Below, piece after piece: positions 34,501-46,500 of a DNA stretch of 64,000 nucleotides; position 1 is the stretch's first letter; each line of letters opens with the position of its first letter. Source of the stretch: Nematostella vectensis (lineage: Eukaryota > Cnidaria > Anthozoa > Actiniaria > Edwardsiidae); assembly GCF_932526225.1 (NCBI RefSeq), contig NC_064039.1, positions 1 to 64,000 of the forward strand, written 5' to 3'. The translations under genes were made by a program, and so were the position numbers. The notes under the pieces were generated by a model. It was given only the letters and a program-made list of their open reading frames with translations. It had not been told where the DNA came from and ran no database searches.

Positions 34501-37500
34501 CAAAAAGGTACATGCAAGATGGTCTAGGCAAAAAGGTCCATGCAAGATTGTCTAGGCAAGACGGCCTATGCAAGATGGTCTATACAAGATGGTCCATGCA
34601 AGATTGTCTATGCAAGATGGTCCATGCAAGATGGTCCATGCAAGATGGTCCATGCAAGATGGTCTATGCAAGATGGCCTATGCAAGATGGTCTATGCAAG
34701 ATGGTCCATGCAAGATGGCCTATGCAGGATGGTCCATGCAAGATTGTCCATGTAAGATGGCCTATGCAAGATGGTCCATGCAAGATGGCCTATGCAAGAT
34801 GGTGCATGCAAGATGGCCTATGCAAGATGGTCTATGCAAGATGGTCCATGTAAGATGGTCAATGCAAAATGGTTTAGGCAAAAAGGTCAATGCAAGATGG
34901 CCTATACAAAAAGGTCCATGCAAGATGGTCTAGGCAAAAAGGTCCATGCAAGATGGCCTATGCAAAAAGGTCCATGCAAGATGGTCTAGGCAAAAAGGTC
35001 CATGCAAGATTGTCTAGGCAAGACTGCCTATGCAAGATGGTCTATGCAAGATGGTCTATGCAAGATGGCCTATGCAAGATGGTCCATGCAAGATGGCTTA
35101 TGCAGGATGGTCTATGCAGGATGGTCTATACAAGATGGCTTTTGCAAGATGGCTTTTGCAAGATGGTCCATGCAAGATGGTCCATGCAAGATGGCCTATG
35201 CAAGATGGTCCATGCAAGATGGCCTATGCAAGATGGTCCATGCAAGATGGTCTATGCAAGATGGTCCATGCAAGATGGTCTATGCAAGATGGTCCATGCA
35301 TGATGGTCAATGCAAGATGGTCTAGGCAAAAAGGTCCATGCAAGATGGTCTAGGCAGATGGTCTAGGCAGATGATCTCTGCAAGATGCTTCAGGCAGATG
35401 GTCTATGCAAGATGGTCTATGGAAGATCTTCTAGGCAGATGGTCTATGCAGATGGTCTATGCAAAATGGCTATGTGCACGGAGTTGGTGCCTATTTGCGT
35501 AACACTCTTGTGAGCGTTGCCCTAAGGTGTTGAGCGTTGCCCTGAGCGTTGACCTGCTGAGCCCCTAGGACATTGTCCTGAGTTGCGTTGAATGTTGCTT
35601 CGAGCTGCTGCAACGTATAAGAGTAAACTGCAACCTTAGTCCTACACAGACTGTTTACTATTTTGTGTATTTTGCGTATAACGGCGAGAAAAAAATATCC
35701 AAAACCGGCACATTTTTTCTTATTTCATCAACGAATGGAACAATGTTCTACTTTTGAAACTACGATTCTTATTAACGGGATGTTTCGAGGTCGCAAAACT
35801 GGAGGCAGAGAGCAAATTGTGACTTAAAATTGTGTATGGACACTGGGGAACCGCCAATTAATACATAGTATGTATTAATTTGGAAAATTTTACAAGATGC
35901 AAGATGCTCTAGGCAGATGGTCTATGCAAGATGTTCTATGCAAGGTGGTCTATGCAAGATGATCTATGCAAGATGGTCTATGCAGATGGTCTATGCAAGA
36001 TGCTCTAGGCAGATGGTCTATGCAAGATGTTCTATGCAAGGTGGTCTATGCAAGATGATCTATGCAAGATGGTCTATGCAGATGGTCTATGCAAGATGCT
36101 CTAGGCAGATGGTTTATGCAAGATGGTGTAGACATATGGTCTATGCAAGATGCTCTAGGCAAGATTTCCAGAGAGGACTAATATCAGACTTTTGAAATTA
36201 GGCAATCTAAAGAACGTGTGTATTTTTTTTTATCAATCCTCTATCATATCAATGGATCGAGTAAGCACATATTAATTGTTTGTTTTTTTCCCTTTCAGTC
36301 ATCTTTGGCATATTCTAATTTTAGTCATTACTTTGACCTCACAAGAGTAATGGAAGAGCCAAGAGTACACAGGCTACCCATCACTACTTTTGATGCTACA
36401 AGTGAATGGAGTGAAGGCATTCAGTGTGGAAGGTTAGGATTATGTATAAAATGAAGCTTTTGATAAATAATATTAATAATATAATTGATGATAGTTCGTT
36501 TAATCTTCATGAAGTGAGAAACTAGAATCTTAGCATCAACAGAGTAAATAATATATATAGTGTGAGATTATTGGAATAACCCCATCTGAAGCTCATAATG
36601 GGCTGTACAGGAATCACACTGTATAGGATACAGATAGCTGAATGGCAACTATTGCCCCTGTGATCAGCAAGTAAAAGACAATAGCTAGTTCATTAAACAG
36701 TACATAAAAGGCTGAACAAGATTCACAGATATCCTTCAAGTTTGCTGAATTGATGGATGGGGTTCTTAGTTGTCAGGGCATTAGATTTAATATTTACTGG
36801 CACACCCAAGCTCAAACAGATTAAGAAATATATGGGATTTGGTTGAAACTTTGTTTTGTTGATTTGAACATTTCTTTCTTGATTTGATTCCCTTGTAGGT
36901 CAATGGATAGAAGTCCTCTTTATGAGAAACTCATCTCCTCCTTAAAACAGACAATCTGCCAAGGTGGTTACTCAACAACACACAAGCAACAGCAACAGAA
37001 ATCCATCCTAAGACTTGCCTTACATGGACTTGGCTCTCAGCTATGGGGCGAGGCTTGCTCTGCCACAGACTTCACCACAGGGCTACCAAGATTTCTTTAT
37101 TGTTTAAGAGCTCAGCTGCGATCGTCATTAGCTGTATGCATGGTAACCATGCCAACACATATATTCCAGGTTAGTGATATAAAAGGGCAGTTTGCCTGTG
37201 GTGCTTTCTAATTGCTGGTATGTGTAGTATAGAGAGTAGCGAGAAACCCCCAGACACCCCCTCTCTAGAATGGCAACTCCGTTTCAAGAATTGCCCCTTC
37301 CATCTCAAGAATGTCCCCCTCTTCCTCTCAAGAATGACCCCCTCTTCCTCTCAAAAATGACCCCCTCTTCCTCTCAAGAATGACCCCCTCTTCCTCTCAA
37401 GAATTTCCCCCTCTTCCTCTCAAGAATGTCCCCCTCTTCCTCTCAAGAATGTCCCCCTCTTCCTCTCAAGAATGACCCCCTCTTCCTCTCAAGAATGTCC

Positions 37501-40500
37501 CCCTCTTCCTCTCAAGAATGTCCCCTTATTCCTCTCAAGAATGTCCCCCTCTTCCTCTCAAGAATGTCCCCTTCTTCCTCTCAAGAATGTCCCCCCTCTT
37601 CCTCTCAAGAATGACCCCCTCTTCCTCTCAAGAATGTCCCCCTCTTCCTCTCAAGAATGTCCCCTTGTTCCTCTCAAGAATGACCCCCTCTTCCTCTCAA
37701 GAATGTCCCCCTCTTCCTCTCAAGAATGCCCCCCTCTTCCCTTCAAGAATGACCCCCTCTTCCTCTCAAGAATGTCCCCTTCTTCCTCTCAAGAATGTCC
37801 CCCCTCTTCCTCTCAAGAATGACCCCCTCTTCCTCTCAAGAATGTCCCCCTCTTCCTCTCAAGAATGTCCCCCTCTTCCTCTCAAGAATGTCCCCTTCTT
37901 CCTTTCAAAAATGTCCCCCTCTTCCTTTCAAAAATGTCCCCCTCTTCCTCTCAAAAATGTCCCCCTCTTCCTCTCAAGAATGACCCCCTCTTCCTCTCAA
38001 GAATGTCCCCTTCTTCCTCTCAAGAATGTCCCCTTTTTCCTTTCAAGAATGTCCCCCTCTTCCTCTCAAGAATGTCCCCTTCTTCCTCTCAAGAATGTCC
38101 CCCCCTCTTCCTCTCAAGAATGACCCCCTCTTCCTCTCAAAAATGTCCCCCTCTTCCTATCAAGAATGTCCCCCTCTTCCTCTCAAGAATGTCCCCTTCT
38201 TCCTCTCAAGAATGTCCCCCTCTTCCTCTCAAGAATGTCCCCCTCTTCCTCTCAAGAATGTCCCCCTCTTCCCGTCAAGAATGACCCCCTCTTCCTCTCA
38301 AGAATGTCTCCCTTTTCCTCTCAAGAATATCCCCTTCTTCCTCTCAAGAATGTCCCCCTCTTCCTCTCAAGAATGTCCCCTCTTCCTCTCAAGAATGACC
38401 CCCTCTTCCTCTCAAGAATGACCGCCTCTTCCTGTCAAGAATGTCCCCCTCTTCCTCTGAAGAATGACCCCCTCTTCCTGTCAAGAATGACCGCCTCTTC
38501 CTCTCAAGAATGTCCCCCTCTTCTTCTCAACAATGTCCCCCTCTTCCTCTCAAGAATGTCCCCCTCTTCCTCTGAAGAATGACCCCCTCTTCCTCTCAAG
38601 AATGACCGCCTCTTCCTGTCAAGAATGTCCCCCTCTTCCTCTCAAGAATGTCCCCCTCTTCTTCTCAACAATGTCCCCCTCTTCCTCTCAAGAATGTCCC
38701 CCTCTTCCTCTCAAGAATGACCCCCTCTTCCTCTCAAAAATGGCCCCTTCATCCTTTCAAGAATGTCCCCCTCTTCCTCTCAAAAATGTCCCATTCTTCC
38801 TCTTAAGAATGTCTCCCTCTTCCTCTCAAGAATTTCCCCCTCTTCCTCTCAAGAATGTCCCCTTCTTCCTCTCAAGAATGTCCCCCTCTTCCTCTCAAGA
38901 ATGTCCCCCTCTTCCTCTCAAGAATGACCCCCTCTTCCTTTCAAGAATGTCCCCCTCTTCCTCTCAAGAATGTCCCCCTCTTCCTCTCAAGAATGTCCCC
39001 CTCTTCCTCTCAAGAATGTCCCCCCTTTTCCTCTTAAGAATGACCCCCTCTTCCTCTCAAGAATGTCCCCCTCTTCCTCTCAAGAATGTCCCCCTCTTCC
39101 TCTCAAGAATGACCCCCTCTTCCTCTCAACAATGTCCCCCTCTTCCTCTCAAGAATGACCCCCTCTTCCTCTCAAGAATGTCCCCCTCTTCCTCTCAAGA
39201 ATGTCCCCCTCTTCCTCTCAAGAATGACCCCCTCTTCCTCTCAAGAATGTCCCGTTCTTCCTTTCAAGAATGTCCCCCTCTTCCTCTCAAGAATGTCCCC
39301 TTCTTCCTCTCAAGAATGTCCCCCTCTTCCTCTCAAGAATGTCCCCCTCTTCCTCTCAAGAATGTCCCCCTCTTCCTCTCAAGAATGTCCCCCTCTTCCT
39401 CTCAAGAATGTCCCCCTCCTCCTCTCAAGAATGTCCCCCTCTTCCTCTCAAGAATGTCCCCCTCTTCCTCTCAAGAATGTCCCCCCTTTTCCTCTTAAGA
39501 ATGACCCCCTCTTCCTCTCAAGAATGTCCCCCTCTTCCTCTCAAGAATGTCCCCCTCTTCCTCTCAAGAATGACCCCCTCTTCCTCTCAACAATGTCCCC
39601 CTCTTCCTCTCAAGAATGTCCCCCTCTTCCTCTCAAGAATGTCCCCCTCTTCCTCTCAAGAATGTCCCCCTCTTCCTCTCAAGAATGTCCCCCTCTTCCT
39701 CTCAAGAATGTCCCCCTCTTCCTCTCAAGAATGTCCCCCTCTTCCTCTCAAGAATGTCCCCCTCTTCCTCTCAAGAATGACCCCCTCTTCCTCTCAAGAA
39801 TGTCCCCTTCTTCCTTTCAAGAATGTCCCCCTCTTCCTCTCAAGAATGTCCCCCTCTTCCTCTCAAGAATGTCCCCCTCTTCCTCTCAAGAATGTCCCCT
39901 TCTTCCTCTCAAGAATGACCCCCTCTTCCTCTCAAGAATTTCCCCCTCTTCCTCTCAAGAATGTCCCCCTCTTCCTCTCAAGAATGTCCCCCTCTTCCTC
40001 TCAAGAATGTCCCCCTCTTCCTCTCAAGAATGTCCCCCTCTTCCTCTCAAGAATGTCCCCCTCTTCCTCTCAAGAATGTCCCCCTCTTCCTCTCAAGAAT
40101 GTCCCCCTCTTCCTCTCAAGAATGTCCCCCTCTTCCTCTCAAGAATGTCCCCCTCTTCCTCTCAAGAATGTCCCCCTCTTCCTCTCAAGAATGACCCCCT
40201 CTTCCTCTCAAGAATGTCCCCTTCTTCCTTTCAAGAATGTCCCCCTCTTCCTCTCAAGAATGTCCCCCTCTTCCTCTCAAGAATGTCCCCCTCTTCCTCT
40301 CAAGAATGTCCCCTTCTTCCTCTCAAGAATGTCCCCCTCTTCCTCTCAAGAATGTCCCCCTTGTCCTCTCAAGAATGTCCCCCTCTTCCTCTCAAGAATG
40401 TCCCCCTCTTCCTCTCAAGAATGTCCCCCTCTTCCTCTCAAGAATGACCCCCTCTTCCTCTCAAGAATGTCCCCTTCTTCCTTTCAAGAATGACCCCCTC

Positions 40501-43500
40501 TTCCTCTCAAGAATGTCCCCCTCTTCCTCTTAAGAATGTCCCCCTCTTCCTCTCAAGAATGTCCCCCTCTTCCTCTCAAGAATGTCCCCCTCTTCCTTTC
40601 AAGAATGTCCCCCTCTTCCTCTCAAGAATGTCCCCTTCTTCCTTTCAAGAATGTCCCCCTCTTCTTCTCAAGAATGTCCCCTTCTTCCTCTCAAGAATGT
40701 CCCCCCTTTTCCTCTTAAGAATGACCCCCTCTTCCTCTCAACAATGTCCCCCTCTTCCTCTCAAGAATGTCCCCCTCTTCCTCTCAAGAATGACCCCCTC
40801 TTCCTCTCAACAATGTCCCCCTCTTCCTCTCAAGAATGACCCCCTCTTCCTCTCAAGAATGACCCCCTCTTCCTCTCAAGAATGACCCCCTCTTCCTCTC
40901 AATAATGTCCCCCTCTTCCTCTCAAGAATGACCCCCTCTTCCTCTCAACAATGTCCCCCTCTTCCTCTCAAGAATGACCCCCTCTTCCTCTCAAGAATGA
41001 CCCCCTCTTCCTCTCAAGAATGACCCCCTCTTCCTCTCAATAATGTCCCCCTCTTCCTCTCAAGAATGACCCCCTCTTCCTCTCAAGAATGTCCCCCTCT
41101 TTCTCTCAAGAATGTCCCCCTCTTCCTCTCAAGAATGTCCCCCTCTTCCTCTCAAGAATGACCCCCTCTTCCTCTCAACAATGTCCCCCTCTTCCTCTCA
41201 AGAATGACCCCCTCTTCCTCTCAAGAATGACCCACTCTTCCTCTCAATAATGTCCCCCTCTTCCTCTCAAGAATGACCCCCTCTTCCTCTCAAGAATGTC
41301 CCCCTCTTCCTCTCAAGATTGTCCCCCTCTTCCTCTCAAGAATGTCCCCCTCTTCCTCTCAAGAATGACCCCCTCTTCCTCTCAAGAATGTCCCCCTCTT
41401 CCTCTCAAGAATGACCCCCTCTTCCTCTCAAGAATGACCCCCTCTTCCTGTCAAGAATGTCCCCCTCTTCCTCTGAAGAATGACCCCCTCTTCCTCTCTA
41501 GAATGTCCCCCTCCCCTCTTCCTCTCAAGGATGTCCCCCTCTTCCTCTCAAGAATGTCCCCCTCTTCCTCTCAAGAATGTCCCCCTCTTCCTCTCAAGAA
41601 TGACCCACTTTTCCTCTCAAAAATGGCCCCTTCATCCTTTCAAGAATGTCCCCCTCTTCCCCTCAAGAATGTCCCCTTCTTCCTTTCAAGAATGTCCCCC
41701 CTCTTCCTCTCAAGAATGTCCCCCTCTTCCTCTCAAGAATGACCCCCTCTTCCTCTCAAGAATGTCCCCCTCTTCCTCTCAAGAATGACCCCCTCTTCCT
41801 CTCAAGAATGACCCCCTCTTCCTGTCAAGAATGTCCCCCTCTTCCTCTGAAGAATGTCCCCCTCTTCCTCTCAAGAATGTCCCCCCTCTTCCTCTCAATA
41901 ATGTCCCCCTCTTCCTCTCAAGAATGTCCCCCTCTTCCTCTCAACAATGTCCCCCTCTTCCTCTCAAGAATGACCCACTTTTCCTCTCAAAAATGGCCCC
42001 TTCATTCTTTCAAGAATGTCCCCCTCTTCCCCTCAAGAATGTCCCCTTCTTCCTCTCAAGAATGTCCCCCCTCTTCCTCTCAAGAATGACCCCTCTTCCT
42101 CTCAAGAATGTCCCCCTCTTCCTTTCAAGAATGCCCCCTCTTCCTTTCAAGAATGCCCCCCTCTTCCTTTCAAGAATGTCCCCCTCTTCCTCTCAAGAAT
42201 GTCCCCTTCTTTCTCTCAAGAATGTCCCCCTCTTCCTCTCAAGAATGTCCCCCTCTTCCTCTCAAAAATGTCCCCCTCTTCCTCTCAAGAATGTCCCCCT
42301 CTTCCTTTCAAGAATGCCCCCTCTTCCTTTCAAGAATGCCCCCCTCTTCCTTTCAAGAATGACCCCCTCTTCCTCTCAAGAATGACCCCCTCTTCCTTTC
42401 AAGAATGACCCCCTCTTCCTTTAAAGAATGACCCCCTCTTCCTTTCAAGAATGTCCCCCTCTTCCTCTCAAGAATGTCCCCCTTTTCTTCTCAAGAATGT
42501 CCCCCTCTTCCTCTCAAGAATGTCCCCCTCTTCCTCTCAAGAATGACCCCCTCTTCCTTTAAAGAATGACCCCCTCTTCCTCTCAAGAATGACCCCCTCT
42601 TCCTCTCAAGAATGACCCCCTCTTCCTTTCAAGAATGTCCCCCTCTTCTTCTCAAGAATGTCCCCCTTTTCTTCTCAAGAATGACCCCCTCTTCCTCTCA
42701 AGAATGACCCCCTCTTCCTCTCAAGAATGACCCCCTCTTCTTCTCAAGAATGACCCCCTCTTCCTCTCAAGAATGTCCCCCTCTTCTTCTCAAGAATGTC
42801 CCCCTTTTCTTCTCAAGAATGTCCCCTTCTTCCTCTCAAGAATGACCCCCTCTTCCTCTCAAGAATGACCCCCTCTTCCTTTCAAGAATGTCCCCCTCTT
42901 CTTCTCAAGAATGTCCCCCTTTTCTTCTCAAGAATGACCCCCTCTTCCTCTCAAGAATGTCCCCCTCTTCCTCTCAAGAATGACCCCCTCTTCCTCTCAA
43001 GAATGTCCCCCTTTTTTCTATAATACTTACATTATTTTGTATAAATTCAAGATATATAGACACAATCAGACCTTTAAAGAATGACCCTCCTACCTTTCAA
43101 GAATCGCCCCCTCTAAAAAAAACCCCTCCCTCTCAAAAATGACACCCTCCCTCTCAAGATTGTTCCCTCGCCCTCAAGAATGACCCCCTACCTTTAAAGA
43201 ATGACCCCCCCCCTTACCTCGAATTGCATTATTTTGTATAAATTCAAGATATATAGACACAATCAGAGATATTAAGGGATATTAATTGTATTTTTATAGG
43301 ATTCTGGATTTACAAAGAGAATAGAGCATCTTGCTGATACTGTTGTGTCCCTGGAATCATTTGCAGGATCTAGTAAAGAAACCAACCCTGTGTACAAAAA
43401 CTACCATGGTAATACAGACATGCTTTTTTCCCAACCCAATGTAACTACAGACATGCTTTATCAGCCTACCCAATGTAACAATACTACCATTGGTAATACA

Positions 43501-46500
43501 GACATGCTTTATCAGCCTACCCAATGTAACAATACTACCATTGGTAATACAGACATGCTTTATCAGCCTACCCAATGTAACAATACTACCATTGGTAATA
43601 CAGACATGCTTTATCAGCCTACCCAATGTAACAATACTACCATTGGTAATACAGACATGCTTTATCAGCCTACCCAATGTAACAATACTACCATTGGTAA
43701 TACAGACATGCTTTATCGGCTTACCCAATGTAACAATACTACCATTGGTAATACAGACATGCTTTATCAGCTTACCCAATGTAACAATACTACCATTGGT
43801 AATACAGACATGCTTTATCAGCCTACCCAATGTAACAATACTACCATTGGTAATACAGACATGCTTTTCAGCCTACCCAATGTAACAATACTACCATTGG
43901 CAATACAGACATGCTTTATCAGCCTACCCAATGTAACAATACTACCATTGGTAATACAGACATGCTTTATCAGCCTACCCATTGTACAAAGACTACCATT
44001 GGTAATACAGACATGCTTTATCAGCCTACCCAATGTAACAATACTACCATTGGTAATACAGACATGCTTTATCAGCCTACCCAATGTAACTATACTACCA
44101 TTGGTAATACAGATATGCTTTATCAGCCTACCCAATGTAACAATACTACCATTGGTAATACAGACATGCTTTTCAGCCTACCCAATGTAACAATACTACC
44201 ATTGGTAATACAGACATGCTTTATCAGCCTACCCAATGTAACAATACTACCATTGGTAATACAGACATGCTTTATCAGCCTACCCATTGTACAAAGACTA
44301 CCATTGGTAATACAGACATGCTTTATCAGCCTACCCAATGTAACAATACTACCATTGGTAATACAGACATGCTTTATCAGCTTACCTAGTGTACAAAGAC
44401 TGGTAATACAGATGCATATTAAGCAGACATTTTCTTACGATCTTTGTAAGCATTAAATAGAGAAAATCTTGAACCAATATCACCGCTTTTGCGTAGGTAG
44501 ATTATTTCCATAACACGTGTTTTAATGTTGATTACCCTTTCAGGGTTATTTCACATTATTCGACTCCCTCGTCTGAATTCACTGATGAGCCATATGCCAT
44601 CAACCCTAGACCTGGCCTTCAAGCTTAGGAGAAAGAAACTCACAATAGAGGTATTTTAATACTTTGTCTTTCGTATGACATAACTTTTTCCTTTCTTATC
44701 TGCAAAGAGTTGTGACCCCCCATAGAAATACCTACTCTAACAGTACTACCGTCCGGGATTTTATTATGTGCTCACAAGATTTCATTTTGTGCACACGGGA
44801 TTTCATTTTGTACTCGCGAGATTTCATTTTGTACTCACGGGATTTCATTTTGTAGTCACGGGATTTCATTTTGTACTCACGAGATTTCATTTTGTACTCA
44901 CGGGATTTCATTTTGTATTCATTTCTTTTCGCGATTGCACGTAATATCTACTTTTGGTGCATTTTAACAATTCACGCACATCTTGGATGATGTTACCTCA
45001 TGACTGTGTATCTCTTATGAGCAATCTTACTTAATTAAATAAAGCAGTGCCAACATTAAGTCGCCGTAACACTAAAATGACTGAAATTCTTGGTCGTCCA
45101 GCAAATCACCTTACCCAGCGTCACCATAAGATTGCACCATATTTTTTTGGCTTAAACGTTTCCCCATTCACTGTGTTTACATCGGCTCAATTGTACTCCA
45201 CGTAGTTGCCATACACGCTATACTTAGTTTTAATTTAAATACTGTATAACACACATGTCTGAAAGCAGAGCTTTTAGTTAATTGAGTGCACTATAACTGG
45301 AAGCTGATTGGCTTACAAACAATTGAACACTAGAAAACTAAAAAATGCCAGACTTGAAACACACTCTCAAATGGACCATGACTGGTATATTTCAACATTT
45401 TTACTCCAATCCACGACCATTTTTGAGACGCAAATGATGCGTATGTTTCTTTAAAAATTTGCTGTGTATATTATAAAAAAAGATTATCAGACGTTCAATT
45501 TGAAAATAATTCCAGCCTCGTGAGTCAAAAGCCCCAAACATCTCGTGCAATTTAAGCTTTTGAAAAACTCACTCGTGCAAAATTATTATCAATAGTATCT
45601 ATTCTAATAAATCCGTTATATCTGTCAACCTGCGAAAACAAAACACCATCTTTTGGACCCAACAAGCTGATATGTACCTGACGAGTGCTGATATGTATCT
45701 GACGGGTGCTGATATGTACCTGACGAGTGCTAATATGTACCTGACGAGTGCTGATATGTACCTGACGAGTGCTGATATGTACCTGACGAGTACCTGACGA
45801 GTGCTGATATGTACCTGACGAGTGCTAATATGTACCTGACGAGTGTTGATATGTACCTGACGAGTACTGATATGTATCTGACGAGTGCTGATATGTACCT
45901 GACGAGTGCTAATATGTACCTGACGAGTGTTGATATGTACCTGACGAGTGCTGATACGTACCTGACGAGTGCTGATATGTACCTGATGAGTGCTGATATG
46001 TACCTGACGAGTGCTGATATGTACCTGATGAGTGCTGATATGTACCTGACGCGTGCTGATATGTACGTGACTAGTGCTGATATGTACCTGAAGAGTGCTG
46101 ATATGTACCTGACGAGTACTGATATGTACCTGACGAGTGCTGATATGTACCTGACGCGTGCTGATATGTACCTGACGAGTGCTGATATGTACCTGACGAG
46201 TGCTGATATGTACCTGACGAGTACTGATATGTACCTGACGCGTGCTGATATGTACCTGACGAGTACTGATATGTACCTGACGAGTACTGATGCGATGGAG
46301 ACTCTTTCTTTATTATTTCTATATTTGTTTCTTTATCTTTATAGTATTTGAACTTGGAAAAAAATAGCATCTTCGCTTTTAAAAGACCGTATTATATACT
46401 GCCTTTTTTACTCGGGTTTCTCGGAAAAGAACCCGAAAAAAAGCCCTCGTTAAATCTTCTAACCAAGGGAAGATGCCTTTGTGATAAATGTTCCATTACC

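Noticed and set aside
32141-35353. Several Cys/Met-rich repeat frames ([13 protein letters not shown] type) in all frames
   Set aside because: Translation of the 14-bp array inside ELP4 intron 4; the same period appears in every frame.
37426-43023. Many Ser/Pro/Leu-rich frames up to 430 codons
   Set aside because: Translation of the 23-bp array in ELP4 intron 6; no start context, no unique sequence.
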